Positions 24,283 to 36,221 of a stretch of 64,000 nt of DNA are shown one piece after another. The position numbers and the translations under genes are program-made. The stretch's first letter is position 1; each line of letters starts with the position of its first letter. This stretch comes from Amblyornis subalaris (lineage: Eukaryota; Chordata; Aves; Passeriformes; Ptilonorhynchidae): NCBI GenBank assembly GCA_018881555.1, contig JACAXG010000012.1, positions 3,564,236-3,628,235 on the forward strand. Reading direction: 5' to 3'. Below the pieces are notes generated by a model, which was not told where the DNA came from, ran no database searches, and was given only the letters and a program-made list of their open reading frames with translations.

Positions 24283-27200
24283 TAGAGGAACAAATGTGAA
24301 AGTATGCTGTATACTTTATAGTATTATTAACTACATTTAATACATTCATATGATTTTCACTTATTTCCTGATGACTGCTTTTGAAAACAGCGAGGTTTGA
24401 CCTTCACACAGAATACTTTCACTTAGACATTCAGTTCTAACCATTGGTCTCACCAGCTCAAACAATTGGAACCTATGTCACATAAATGTTCAAGAAATCC
24501 AAAACAGGATTGAAACAGGAATGAAAACAATAATTTGTACAGGTCAGAGCAGAACTTTTTTGAAATTTCATGGCAGCATAAAGGACTTCAGCAAAGAAGT
24601 CGCAATGTTGTCATTCACAATGAAGTCCAGGAAATCCTCCAGGATGTACAAATCTCGTTAAGCCAGCCTATGTAACACATCTGTCTGTGAGGTCCACAGC
24701 ACCCTGGGCTGGGCAGGACTGGCCACACCCACGTTCGCTCTGCCTTGGCTTCTGAGCCGAAGGCAGTGCCAACTCCTACCGTCATTTGCAGGCACAAACT
24801 CTTCCACACACCCGGAGCAAAGCCTGAAATGCCTCTGTCTTCAAACAGAAGTGCTTCCACCAGTGGTAGGGACTTGGCTGCTCCACCCCATAGCATCTTA
24901 ATTGGTTTCAAAATTCAGCAGAGATTCCCACGCAGTGTGCTACAAAGTGACCTAGTGTCATGTGGCAGGTCACGTTAATAATGCGAAAAGAAGAAAAAAA
25001 CGAAAAAAAGGTGAAAAGGGAAAGAGTTGGAGGTTAGGCTGCTATTTCTCTGAGCAAGCTTTCAGGCATGTCTTCTCAATCTAACACCATATACTAAACA
25101 CAAACAAATCAAAAATCCCNTTCACTGAGAAACAAGGAAGTGACTGTTAATGTCAAGTTCACCAAAGAACAGGAGCTGTAAGCCAAGCATGCTCTAGTTC
25201 CCAGGAGTCACCCTAGGCTCCACTATTGCTGTATTTTTTCTAGTCATCTGCTAGGNAATCTCACTGCCCAGCATGGCATGCTGTATCATCACAACAATTT
25301 GGGAGGAGCCTAAGCTGGATAAGGACATGGCTAGATGCAAACTGATGGATGCTGTTTGCACCCACCATATTGCAAAGTATTTGAACCATGCATAGGAGGT
25401 ACCTTTACCAATCTTTAGTGGCAAAATTTTCTTGCTTTTAGTGGTCAGTACCAATGTGATGGTGATTTTTTTGTTTCTTTGTTTTTCTGGTTGTTCTTGG
25501 ATTTTTCAAGTCCCAAGTACTGCTCTATGCACAAATACAAATTTGTGCCAACCAGATACGTGCTGTGTAAGTTCTTTGGTATTCTGAATAATGAAAGCAG
25601 CTACATTACTGTTAAAATACTTCATCTTCACACACAACTCTGCTTAAAGGCAGTAACTGGACAACGAGTAGCAATGGATGAAAATTACTCCAGCCTTGAC
25701 TATTCATCTAGTGGCAATCAAACCATGTACAGGTTTTAGCAGATTTTTCCTGTAAACTCTTCATTCTTCAGCCAGTGACCATGATTTGGCCATTCTTTTT
25801 TCTTCGCAATTTGAATCTGAGTTGCTTTTAAACCTGATCTGATTAATTTTGCTTGTAAATTTCTATTCCCCAGAAAATGCAGTCAATAAGCAGAAGAGAC
25901 TCAGAAAACTGAGTTTCATCTCCATTATGACTAGATTCAGTTCATAGACTGGAGCTACACAAAGTAATCTAATGGAAAGGAGGAGCAATTTCCTGAAAGT
26001 ATCTGGAAGAAAAGAGGGGGGAAATAAAGACACAAAACTAAAACAAACAAAACACCACAAAAGAAAACCTAACTGCAGGATCACCTTGCTATTGGAAAAA
26101 CAATTATAGAGATTTTTGAAGAATTAGTAGACGGTACAAGATGACTTAACTGTTGAATGATGCTGTTTCTACTTGAAAAGCCAGCTAAAACACGTGGTTT
26201 CTAACACCCACTAAGTGTGGGTGCTAGATGAGGGACCTGAAGGACAGTACTAGGGAGAATGGGAATGAAGAGGCAGTTACCTACAGAATTAAGCTCCTGT
26301 GTAAACAAAAAAGAAAAAATTCANTTCATTGTTTGATTAAATATTGTATTTTGATATGAAAACCAAGAAAAACAAAGCAGAAGAAAATTTTAAGAGCTTT
26401 GATGAAAAAGGAATATCTTAGGAACATTAAAAAATGCCACTCAATAGCAGATACGGATCCTGCTATAACGAAGGATTACATTTGTAATACCTTCTGGAGG
26501 CTCACAATACCAGTCAGCTGCTTTTCTACCACACGATGCTAAACCTTTTCATATTTACTTATTAGCCCCATTTTGTACAGCATGTCTATGAATGAATTTA
26601 CACTACAGTATCACACCCAGATTTCTCTATTGCTTAACATTTAGACTAGGATACAGCTATTTCAATTATTAATGTATGTTTCCAATATTGAGAACATTAG
26701 TTTGCCTGTTTTATTTTAACTTGCAAGACAGTGAGTCGTAATATTTTCATTATTTGTATATCCTTTAGGGAGTGTGCAGTAATTGCCCCTTTGATAATTT
26801 TTTCCTTAGACACCACAGCAAAAGTAACAAAGGCGTGGGTAGATTATTATACACTGAAAAAAATATATTTAAGTTTCTGACATATGGTGGTTTTAGAGCT
26901 GTTGCATGTTTGCTTTGAGAATCTGCTGCTGTAAACTGGCTTCTGGCGCTCAATATCCACATGCAATCTTCCTGGCCTGTATGGGCAATCATAGCGCTTC
27001 ATTGTCCAGTGCTATCATTACAATATTGTTATCATCTGAGCTTGAGTCTGACACTTTCTCTAAGACCTTTCAAATAACCCCTTTACTAGGCTTCAGTACC
27101 AAACCATTCAGGGCAAATCTCTGCTTTGTGCTTGTCAGCCTTAATAGACTGGATGTCACTTTTGCCTGTAAAAAGTGCCCGCTCTTCAGCTGTCAGTCAG

Positions 27201-27489
27201 TCCTTGCNGTGTCAGCCGAGAGCGTGGCTGGAGCTGCTGGATTAGAGGGTAGTTACCATAGCTGTCAGATTACTGACAACCTGACACCCACATCCCCAAC
27301 TTCCTTTGACTGTATTTGGTTTCCATCTCGCTCCTTGGACCTTTCTTAAGGTGGATCCATATGCTCAAGTTAAACAGTGTTGTAGCCAACTGGAAAAGTT
27401 TTGTTCTTGTCTCCAACTCCGCTTTCAGCCTGGTTTGTCTTTTGCAGACAAACACTATCAAAGCGTTTTACAGAATATTTTGCAAATTT

Positions 27490-27551
27490 ATAAAGGGAGA
27501 AAATAAATTTTCACTGGTCCATAAGGGGAAAAAATAAATTTTCTCTGGTCT
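27490..27551 (+). repeat. 31-bp tandem duplication containing AATAAA
   Basis: Two adjacent 31-bp units (27490-27520 and 27521-27551) share most positions. Each contains GAAAATAAATTTTC or AAAAATAAATTTTC and ends in 'actggtcc' or 'tctggtct'. The duplication doubles an AATAAA hexamer. Whether that signal is used cannot be judged here. Confidence 0.85.
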
Positions 27552-27740
27552 CTAAGTTAGTGGCATTATTTTTTTTGAATCATGCCTCTTTGTTTGGAGG
27601 CATTTTAGTTGTTGATATCTACCTTTAATCAAAGGTGTTGGGGAGTTTATACATTTTCCTCGATATTTTAAATGTACTCACCCTGCTGTTCTTTCAATGC
27701 TTCTTTAGTTCTACTTTCAAAAGGTTACAGACTATGCAAT

Positions 27741-27800
27741 TCTGTGCATAGTTTACAATTATTTGAATTATTTGAATCTGTGAATAGTTTACAATACTTT
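27741..27800. repeat. Imperfect 36-bp-period duplication
   Basis: TCTGTGCATAGTTTACAATT at 27741 recurs as TCTGTGAATAGTTTACAATA at 27777, a period of 36 bp. The intervening bases include a doubled 'attatttga'. It is probably an old local duplication. Confidence 0.75.
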
Positions 27801-29004
27801 ATAGAACTTGCCTTGTGTTTTGTATTACACAGCTGACACATATGTTTATCCTACTTTTAGAGGATAAACTAGAACTAAGCAGAAAAAAAACCACAACACA
27901 CCAAGACTTATGTTATTTAGGATCAGAAATAAACTCACGCGCTTGGCTGTGTCTTCACTTTTGAGGGACATAGCTTGCTTGAGCATGTTCCATTGCTGTT
28001 ACACCTCCCAAAGGACAAATCCTGTAGCTCCATTCTAACCATGGCTCATGAGGGTAAATCGTCTATATTCTGGCCTGTAGTCGATCTCAGCCAACTAAGC
28101 TGACAAAAAGTCTGGTTTTATCCTCTCTCCTTAGATTGCAAAGAGAAATACCTATCTTGAATACTGCCTCTGTAGACTTATGGAGAACTGAAGGGAAGAA
28201 CACTTTACTAAGAGCCACTCCTGTGATGAAAGAGCACATACAGAAAGCTGGACAAAATTTGTACTCAGCTCTTCCTTGCCTATATTTAAAATCTAAATTT
28301 CTCTGTAGAAAGAGTCCAACTGTTCAATGATTTTTTAAATTTTAGTTATTTGTTTCAAGATAATTGCAACCTGTCATATAAGCCCAGCCAAAATATTTTT
28401 CTCTCACTGTATACAAATCTCATGGAAACAGTTCCATGGAGGGGAGAAAATGTGGTGATTCATCATTAAATATTGTGGGGTTACCTATATCTTAGCATAC
28501 ATAAAATGGAAAGTATCCAGACTATAATAAACACTGTTCTTTCCATTTCCCTTCTTCCTGATTGCACACTCATTCTTTGGGTTCTTGCAGTTTCAGTACA
28601 GTGGGGTGAATTGCCCCAAAAAACTAGTGAGATATATCCTATCTTCATTAGCTGCCGAATAAGCACATACCAAACAGCTTTTTCAGGAAAGATCAGAGAA
28701 TTGGAACACAACAGGAATTATTTTGCCCAGATGAAACCTGCCTGATCCTTTGTCTCGATTTTTAATTTGCAATTCTTCTATAAGATTGCAAACACAAAAT
28801 AGCTTCTTTTTTTAAAAATCTAAAACATAAGATGGCTTATATCTAATGAGCTTTACAGAGATACCATTAGCTCCTCTATAAACAAGACTGCTTCAATTTT
28901 AAAATTAAATTTGAATTTTTCTTTAGATAGAAACTACATTAGATGCATGAACTTTGCTACCTTTTCGCATTTCTTTTCTGTGTTTTCTTTCTTATTACAT
29001 TTCA

Positions 29005-29300
29005 TGCTTGTGCAGCTATTGCCTCGCAAAGCAGGCAGACGTGATTACGGATACTCCACACCTCATCTAAGCTCGCTATTCAGAAAGGCAGGCAGCAGTG
29101 ATTTTCTCTCTGGAACCAGGAGGTGAATCATCCAGTCACCGGTGTCTCCGGGAGCGCATCAGTGCGACAACCTCGGTGCAAGGCAGCCTGGAGCAGCTGC
29201 TCCAGCGCCGGAACAGACAGTGCAAACGTGCCCAGCAGCAGCCCCTTTCTAGGCTGGTATTGCCCAGCAGGCAGGTACCGTGGCAACTACTAGGATACAG
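29005..29300. promoter_or_regulatory. CpG-enriched patch with E-box-like sites
   Basis: Roughly 13 CpGs fall in about 290 bp, in a region otherwise poor in CpG, with raised GC content. Two similar pieces, 'gcaggcagacgtgatt' and 'gcaggcagcagtgatt', lie about 60 bp apart. CACCTC, CAGCTG and CACCGGTG motifs are present. The patch ends near a splice-donor-like ACAG|GTAATT at about 29302. Plus-strand frames of 71 and 68 codons cross it but are not recognised. It may be a small promoter or enhancer, possibly the first exon of a non-coding RNA. Confidence 0.3.
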
Positions 29301-32300
29301 GTAATTATCTGTGTGGAACTTAATGGCAGTCTGTTCATGAGGAGGGGAACTAAGGGAAGCTGATAGGGTCAGGAGTTCAATATCTTACTAAGCTGTTTTC
29401 ATCACCAGACTGATTTCTGGTTTGTTATCCCTACCCTATAGCAAAAAGAATTAAGCAAGCAAACACGGACTCTTGTGTTTGTCACACATTTGTCCAATTT
29501 ATGTGAACTGCCACCTCAAAACACATTACTGACACGCTTTAATTTCCAAAGCTTGCCGTTGTCCCAGGTGCCTTTATACTGTTTTCCAAGTTCCAGAAAC
29601 TTTACTCTGTTCTATGATGGTGACCTTGCCATATTGCAAAGAGACACAATACCTAGAAGAAACTTCAGGATTTGGTCCTTTGTTCCTATGGTAAAAGATA
29701 CAGTACTGGCATTTCCCAGCCACATTTCTGGCACACGGTATTTCCTTGTGAAATTAGTTAAGGGGAAAGATAGAAAGTACCTCCAAATTAGTGACAAGGA
29801 TTCAAGAACATGCATAGGGTGTTTTTTTTCTTTTGCCGATGTCTATCCCAAACGAGCCAACTTTATTTAAATATATTTAAAATATTTCTTTTAAAACTAG
29901 AGGCTCTCATAATACATTGCACTGTAATATATTTTTAAGTGAAAAGTGGGTCATAAAAATGTATTATTAATCCATTTCAGCTGAACAACTGTCAGAAATG
30001 TCATACTTAAATCTATTTGCAGAAATTAACGCATAATATTACCCAGTAGATACTAAGGCACAATTCACAGTAGTGGATAAATCCCTGTTTGAACAGATGG
30101 GCTGAAATGTTGGGACATCAAGCTGACTAATTTGGGTACCTCCCAAGTAACCTCCATAACCATGGGTGTGCTGTTATTTTTCTTTCTCACTGCCAGGTAC
30201 AGTCCATCCACCATGCATGGCACCTGGACAATATTCACAGGATTAATTAAAGCAAAGAGCACTGCAAATGACAGCCACGCCTTCCCCTTCCAGATGTGAG
30301 GAGAGGAGGTATCACACCTCATGTATGACAAGTCCTCAAACTCAACTTGAGACACACCCCTTCTCTGCTCAAGAACTTTCAGAGAATTTTTGGCAGGATG
30401 AGGGGCTGTGTGTACTCATGACACAGCTGGTGAAAAGTGCCAGTGTCACATAGTGACTGAAGCCATAATTCACCTGCAGACTGATGAGTGAGCCTTTCCC
30501 CATCGAGCAGTTCACCAGCAGGGCTGCCTCCACAGCTATCCACGTAATGCAAAGCAGGAAGTGAGTCGACCTCCAATGTCCCTGCAGAGGTGCAGGCTCA
30601 GTCACACAGAAACGGGAAGGTTCTCACCCCATTTCTAGACATTCTCTTAACCTCTACCACTTCCTGATCATTATCTTCCTGCAGGAGTGGAAAGCTTTGA
30701 GGAGAGATCCCGACACCACAGTGAATGGGTCTGCTGCTGCCATGGATGTGACTGCACAATCACACCTCCGTTTCCCGAAGAGCGCAAGGAGAAGCCTAAC
30801 GGGAAACGATTCTTTTCAGCCCCTGCAGAGTGAACACTTCAGAAAAATCAGATCTATGTTTGGTGACAGCAAGGTCCAGGCTTATATTCTAGAGCTAAAA
30901 AAAATTATTTTGTTAAGAATCATCTACTGCACTCAGTAGTCAATTTTAAGCTGTAGTATCCTGGTTTACAACTCTCTTTTGCACTGCCCAGTGTATATTT
31001 CATTTGCAGAACACTACTGGCGAATATAACATTAACAGATTGCTTTCTAAATTTCTTTCTCTCTTTCTTAATAAAGGTTTGTGAGTTACAGAAGTGCAAA
31101 AAGTGCTTTAAACCTCTTAATTTGTTTTGTTTACTTCTGTAGCTTAAAAAACAGCCAATTGTTTTTAATTGGTTTAAAAAAAATTGCTCGAGGCAGAAAC
31201 CTGGAAAACCAATCTTCCGTCTGGAGTAAATTTTTACAGCTGCCTTTTAAACCTCTGAAAATAGGGTTTATAATGGAAGTGCTGACACAACCTTATCTAC
31301 AATATATCACTGTGAACTGTACCGCCATAATAAGCAGTTATTATGTATGTGTAAAAATAATGAGAGCCAGTGTCTGAAGAGAGTTAATGTAAAATGCTAA
31401 GCAATTGTGGTTGGTTACACAGTATAGGTTAATATTCTTTCATATAGCTACACTTTTTCCCCTTTTGTCCTCCAGAACTCCTAATGAAAATTCTGATACC
31501 TGACGGTAATGATAAGCAGCCATTCACACATCCTTTGTGTCAAGGCTAGAGCATTAATGCTTTCCTTCATATAACATTTTGCATAGCCTAAAGCATCTAT
31601 TAAAATCCTTTGTAAAATTCATGAAACAAAAGTGGTGGGTTGAGTCTAGTGGGAGAGCAAGTAAGCTGCTTATTAGCAAAAAGTCAAAAACACAGGGCCA
31701 ATTACAGATCTGAACAAGAAAGGCTACAGAACAGCATGGGGAGTAATTCTTTCTTCAGCCCAATGGGCTCAAGTGAGAGGCAACCTAGATAAAAATATAG
31801 CAAATATTCTAAGCAGTAATTAAACTAAAATGTTTGGAGTTAGAAACAGCTCTATAACAACTGAAGGATATGCTCAAGTAAAACAATTGTCTGGTCTCAC
31901 ATAGATGCTAAATTGGAAGGATTTAAGACTGCTCCCTAAAGGAATGACTAAGGGGTAGCCAAGAAGAGCTGTGAGCTCAGGAGATATGTAAAAAATCTGT
32001 TTGGTATTTCAAATACTATAAATTAGATAAAAAATGAGCTTTTCTACTGAACAAGCAACATAAAACTGAATAAACCACAATAAGATTGCCCTTTTTCTGT
32101 TATAAACTTTACATTAAGCCTGTCATGTTCTATGACAGCCTAACAGACCTCATTCTTTACCCTTTGGAATTTGAAAGATTGGCAGATGTCGTGATTTCCT
32201 TAACATAGAAGACCTTGCAGATAATGTTCACCACATGTATTTTTAGTTTCATAACTTCACTTCCTTACTTCCAGAATCATCAGGTAAAATTTCCAAATGG

Positions 32301-32416
32301 AACTTGAGATTTTTCTCTGGTCAATAATTGTTTCTGACCCCGAGGAAAATCTTTTATTGACAAAGGAAAAACGTGACATGGGCAGCAATTTTTATGATTT
32401 GCTTTACTAGTCCAAA
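29301..32416. other. Non-coding stretch; no gene recognised
   Basis: A 131-codon plus-strand frame (29475-29870) and two hydrophobic minus-strand frames (30065-30355 and 30369-30605) are the longest. None shows a family signature. A conserved-looking segment at about 31080-31400 holds a small inverted repeat, CATAATAA-gcag-TTATTATG (31326-31345). A 12-bp palindrome, AGCATTAATGCT, lies at about 31551. Confidence 0.5.
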
Positions 32417-32486
32417 CATGCCCTTACGTTCATAATAATGAGCTGCTTTGCACAAAACAGCTCATTATTATGAACAGAGGAGTATA
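32417..32486. ncRNA. Long hairpin with 18-bp perfect stem, pre-miRNA-like shape, unproven
   Basis: The arms GTTCATAATAATGAGCTG (32428-32445) and CAGCTCATTATTATGAAC (32458-32475) are exact reverse complements across a 12-nt loop (CTTTGCACAAAA). Below them a two-base internal mismatch is followed by a further, imperfect pairing of about eight pairs (32418-32425 with 32478-32485, including wobble pairs). The total stem is near 28 pairs, similar in size and shape to a microRNA precursor. It could also be the remnant of a short inverted-repeat transposon, or a chance palindrome. The strand of any transcript cannot be decided. I do not recognise it as a known microRNA. Confidence 0.25.
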
Positions 32487-35400
32487 ATATTGTTAAGTAA
32501 GCTGAGTCAAAGCAGAACTAGTTGAGGCTAGCTCTCAACTGAAAGCAGTTTTCCCTTTAAAACATCCCTCCTACCTTTTAAAATCTTTTGAAAAACCACA
32601 CACGCTTATTTCTTAAAAATTGGAATGTGGTAAGACTCACAACTGGCATTTTCTAACACTTGGTTAGTAAACTTTGTGTGTTGTTATTCATTTACTTTTC
32701 AATGTAAGAATTGTTCCAAGATGTTCTGTAAGTCAAGGTCATTATGCAACTTCTTAGGGGGTCATGCTTTATTCCTGTGAATTTGAGAGAGAATTTAACA
32801 CCTATTTAAAAAAAGGAAATCCTGGCCCTGCACTTTTGCAGCCAAGCAGTATCAAAATGCAATGGAGCTGCTGTGCCATACGGTGGGAGGGAAGGAGGGA
32901 GGCAGAGGAAATGCTACAGAGGCTTCAGCAACCTGCCACATGCAGCCAAACCCTGCATTCACCTTCCTGAGGAGGTGTCTGGGGCAGACCAAGGGAAGGG
33001 CCGCGGGAAGTCACTGACTCCTCTGCTCCGGGGTCAGGGAGCACCTCACCATATGGGAGAGCTGCCATGCAACCCTCTACTGGAGAGCAGGGTTGTGAGG
33101 AGGATGGCCAGTAAGCGCCCTGGATTTCAGGAAGGGTCGGGATTTCATCCCTCCTGCTGTTCATTAAGCCACACCTTAAAGATACGTTCTTAAGCAGATA
33201 CTGGTTACAGCAGTGAAGTTCAAGTTACTTCTGATTCAAAAGCTTGCAAGATGTTCTAATGTAGCATAATCAATTCAAGAAATTGTAACGTGTCTTTGTT
33301 AGTCAATAGCTATCATGTAATAAAATAATCCATTTCTATTTCTAATACATTTTACTAGAGAGGTTTGGGGCCTTCAGGTTTTCAAAAAGTGAAAATTTTT
33401 TGAAAAAAATTGTATCCCAAGTAGTCATATTATAGCAGTTTAACTACTACCTCATCAAACATAGAGCAGTCTAATTAAAAAAAAATTGTTCAAGAAGCAT
33501 ATAGCATGGATGACATAATTGCATTAGAATAAGGAAATCAATCGAGCCAACCAGCCTTTCACTCCAGTTAGCCATTTACATACATTAAAGTCACCATGTT
33601 GACTGGAGTAGCGTAAATACGACTAAAGTGTGCTAGACTTTCTATCTAAATGAAGAAAACCCCACACAAACCAAATCTCNAAAATTATTCCAAGTATAGG
33701 ATCAAGAGAGTCTTGTGGTTTGTGTTTGCACAATGAGATTTCTTAAAATAAGATTTAAAAAAAAAATACATAACACTGAACAGACAAAAGATTTCAAAGC
33801 TCTATCTCCCTGTAGTTTCACTAACATGTTAACCTACTTACAGCAATTAGTGCTTCATTAGTAAGGCTAACTAACTGTTGCTATGCCCTGTAATGATTTG
33901 CCAGGTTTTCTATATACAAGTGCATAATCAATGTTTTCCAATTACTGCTATAGTGCAACCACTATTTCAAATAAACTAGATAATAATACAAACCCATTAC
34001 TGAATCTGAAATAGCAGAGGCATTTAATTGCAAGGCAGTTCTTTTCAGCTTTTAAAATTTTTCACACTAATGAAGTGTCATACAAAAAAGTTGTATTGAT
34101 TTTTCCACCACATGGCTTCAACCACAAATATGTAATTATCCCTTTTATATCTAGCAAGGGGATTAAAATAATCTATAGTATATAGCCTTTACTTATCCCT
34201 GATGGGTCTAGTAGTACTTTTACCCTTTTCAAAATATGCAGCTTTTTGATGAATGAACTTTCGGTAAAATGTTGCTTTATTTGCTTCATATCTCTACTTT
34301 TTTGAAGCCGTCTAGCATGCAAGGATTGGAATTTTAAGTTCTACCACCAGCAGAGGAAAAGGAAGCCTGATCCTGCATTGCCAAAACAAGGACGTCTCTG
34401 CTGCAGATCAGGGCCACACCACCCAATTCTGGTCCTCTTCCCCACCTCAGTGGTCCGCATCAATGCAATTATGTGATCAAAGTAAGCATCGTGCTCGTAA
34501 CATAACTTTTAATTAGTGCTTTCAAATTCTCCATGGAGTTCGTGTGTAGCGCTACTGACAGAGAGCTACATACCTGTGGGCTTGGGCAGGGAAAGTGATT
34601 CATCAGCTTCGCTGGGGCTCTCCACAAGCAGAGCATCCCCTCTGCCAGCAGAGTTTGGTGGCCACATCTTCAACAGGAACAGTGGGACCGTACCAAACAC
34701 CTACAGCAGTTGGGATGTCTATTTTCTCTGCACCAGTTGGGTGCCACAATTTAAAATACTATTTTAGAAAAAGCAGGATCCACCAGATGAAAATGACATC
34801 AAAGGAACTACTGTTCTATCAGATGAGGCTAAGACACATGATAAAAATTAGCTCGTTATCATGGATATTGTACAGATAATTTTATTCCTCAAATACCTGG
34901 AAAGAATTCCAGCTTGATTTTAATATTGTTTCTATTAAAGAAAGTCTACAAAGTGCTTTACCATAGATGGAAGCTAAAACCCTATGCAGAAAAGTTTAAA
35001 AAATAAAACCCAAATGAACACAGTTTTAACATGAAAAGGGGCCACTTTCTTCACGTGATTAGGGCCAAAGCAGTATCTCTCCCAGTAGCAGTTTCAGGAA
35101 TATTTAATCTACGGGCAGCTGCCAGTTGTTCCAGATATGCTGGCATTCACCAAAATTTGCTGGGTTTCTGTCTTGTGGAATATATATTTCAATGAGAGAT
35201 TTGTGCAAATCAGGTATTATTGAGAATCATATATATGTTAAAATGAGTTAGATATTCTAAAAATCTTACAAATGTATGTTCAAACTCTTGGATAAAATAT
35301 AAAACCACAGCTATTGAATGAGAAATATTTTTGTAGAGGTAGGTATCTTTTTTCCCTAGATTTTTATTTACAAGTCAGTATTTCAGGGCCAAATATGAAG

Positions 35401-36133
35401 TGTCATCTAACGAGACAAAGAAACCTATCTAAACTTGTTACTAAAACCTAATTTAACAATAAATACATTTACTAGACCACTTTCAAAAGCTCTAAGAAAA
35501 GTTAAAACTTGCAAAAACATTTTAAATATTAGAAAGTATTTAATATGCAAAAAAGCAGTGAAAACTTGAAATATTATAATGCTCATTTCTTTCTCAAATG
35601 GATGCATACTATTCCTGGCAGTACATACATGCGTTACAATATTTTCTTCAGTAGTACAATAGACTAGAAAATTCCATTTAAAAATTAATATTTTTAACCA
35701 TAATAATAATAAAAAATTCAATGAAACACAAAATTATGTCTCATCCAATTAGTGCAGAATAAAGCTGTTCTGCGATTTTTAACACTGCAAATCTCTCAGT
35801 GCTGCATTTTGTACTTTTTCAAATAGGTCAGTTGAATGTTTCCCTTTGTATTTCTATAGATGTCAAAATACTCTAAAATACTTCTACAGTCATCATGAAG
35901 TTTATAATAAGACAATTCAACATTATCTCTTAATTTCCTTTTTCTCCAGCACANAGTAATAAATAAATTAGTATATTATTCTTCTTTAATTAAAATGCCT
36001 TATATATCACTTACAAATGACAATGACTGAAATTGTATGCAAAAGTAAAAAAAAAGTCTCCACAGAAGAATTTACAAAAAAATATACACACTCCTTGTGG
36101 AAGTGTGTTTCCAGGATAATAAAAGGCCATTAC
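32487..36133. other. AT-rich non-coding stretch, no gene seen
   Basis: No gene is supported. A raised-GC island of about 300 bp at 32830-33130 has open frames on both strands (106 plus, 79 minus). It also has three GGG runs plus a GG on the plus strand near 32884-32902, just short of a strict G-quadruplex motif. The rest is A/T-rich with short homopolymers. Single Ns lie at 33680 and 35954. Confidence 0.55.
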
Positions 36134-36221
36134 CTTGACCGTTGACATGAAGCCATCAGAGTCATATTTATTGATGAAACTTTCAGCTCCCAATCTGCTG
36201 CACTGAATGAGCATCATACAG
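36134..36221 (-). other. Exon-like segment, 88 bp, minus strand, product unknown
   Basis: On the minus strand a pyrimidine-rich tract ending 'gcctttgctgacag' precedes the segment, and AAG|GTAATGG closes it. One frame is open throughout and ends with ESFINKYDSDGFMSTVK. It starts with one leftover base and ends in phase 0. The alternating charged and hydrophobic residues look more protein-like than most frames here, and 'KYDSDGF' is faintly reminiscent of a calcium-binding loop, but I do not recognise the family. No flanking exon on this strand was found. It could be chance. Confidence 0.2.

Larger units (their letters stand above)
24283..28999. other. AT-rich non-coding stretch with small duplications
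   Basis: No gene is supported. A purine-rich tract lies at about 24978-25027. An 11-bp inverted repeat with one G.T pair and a 5-nt loop is at 26201-26227 (CTAACACCCAC ... GTGGGTGCTAG). The longest open frame, 147 codons at 26906-27349 on the plus strand, spans an N and has no recognised domain. Two small tandem duplications near 27.5 and 27.75 kb are listed separately. Confidence 0.5.

Noticed and set aside
26906..27349. 147-codon plus-strand frame
   Set aside because: It is cysteine- and serine-rich without a pattern, spans an N, and has no splice or start support.
30065..30605. Two hydrophobic minus-strand frames that together could suggest a decayed multi-pass membrane protein
   Set aside because: They are in different frames, stops occur between them, no family motif is clear, and any resemblance to receptor or channel families was too loose to trust.
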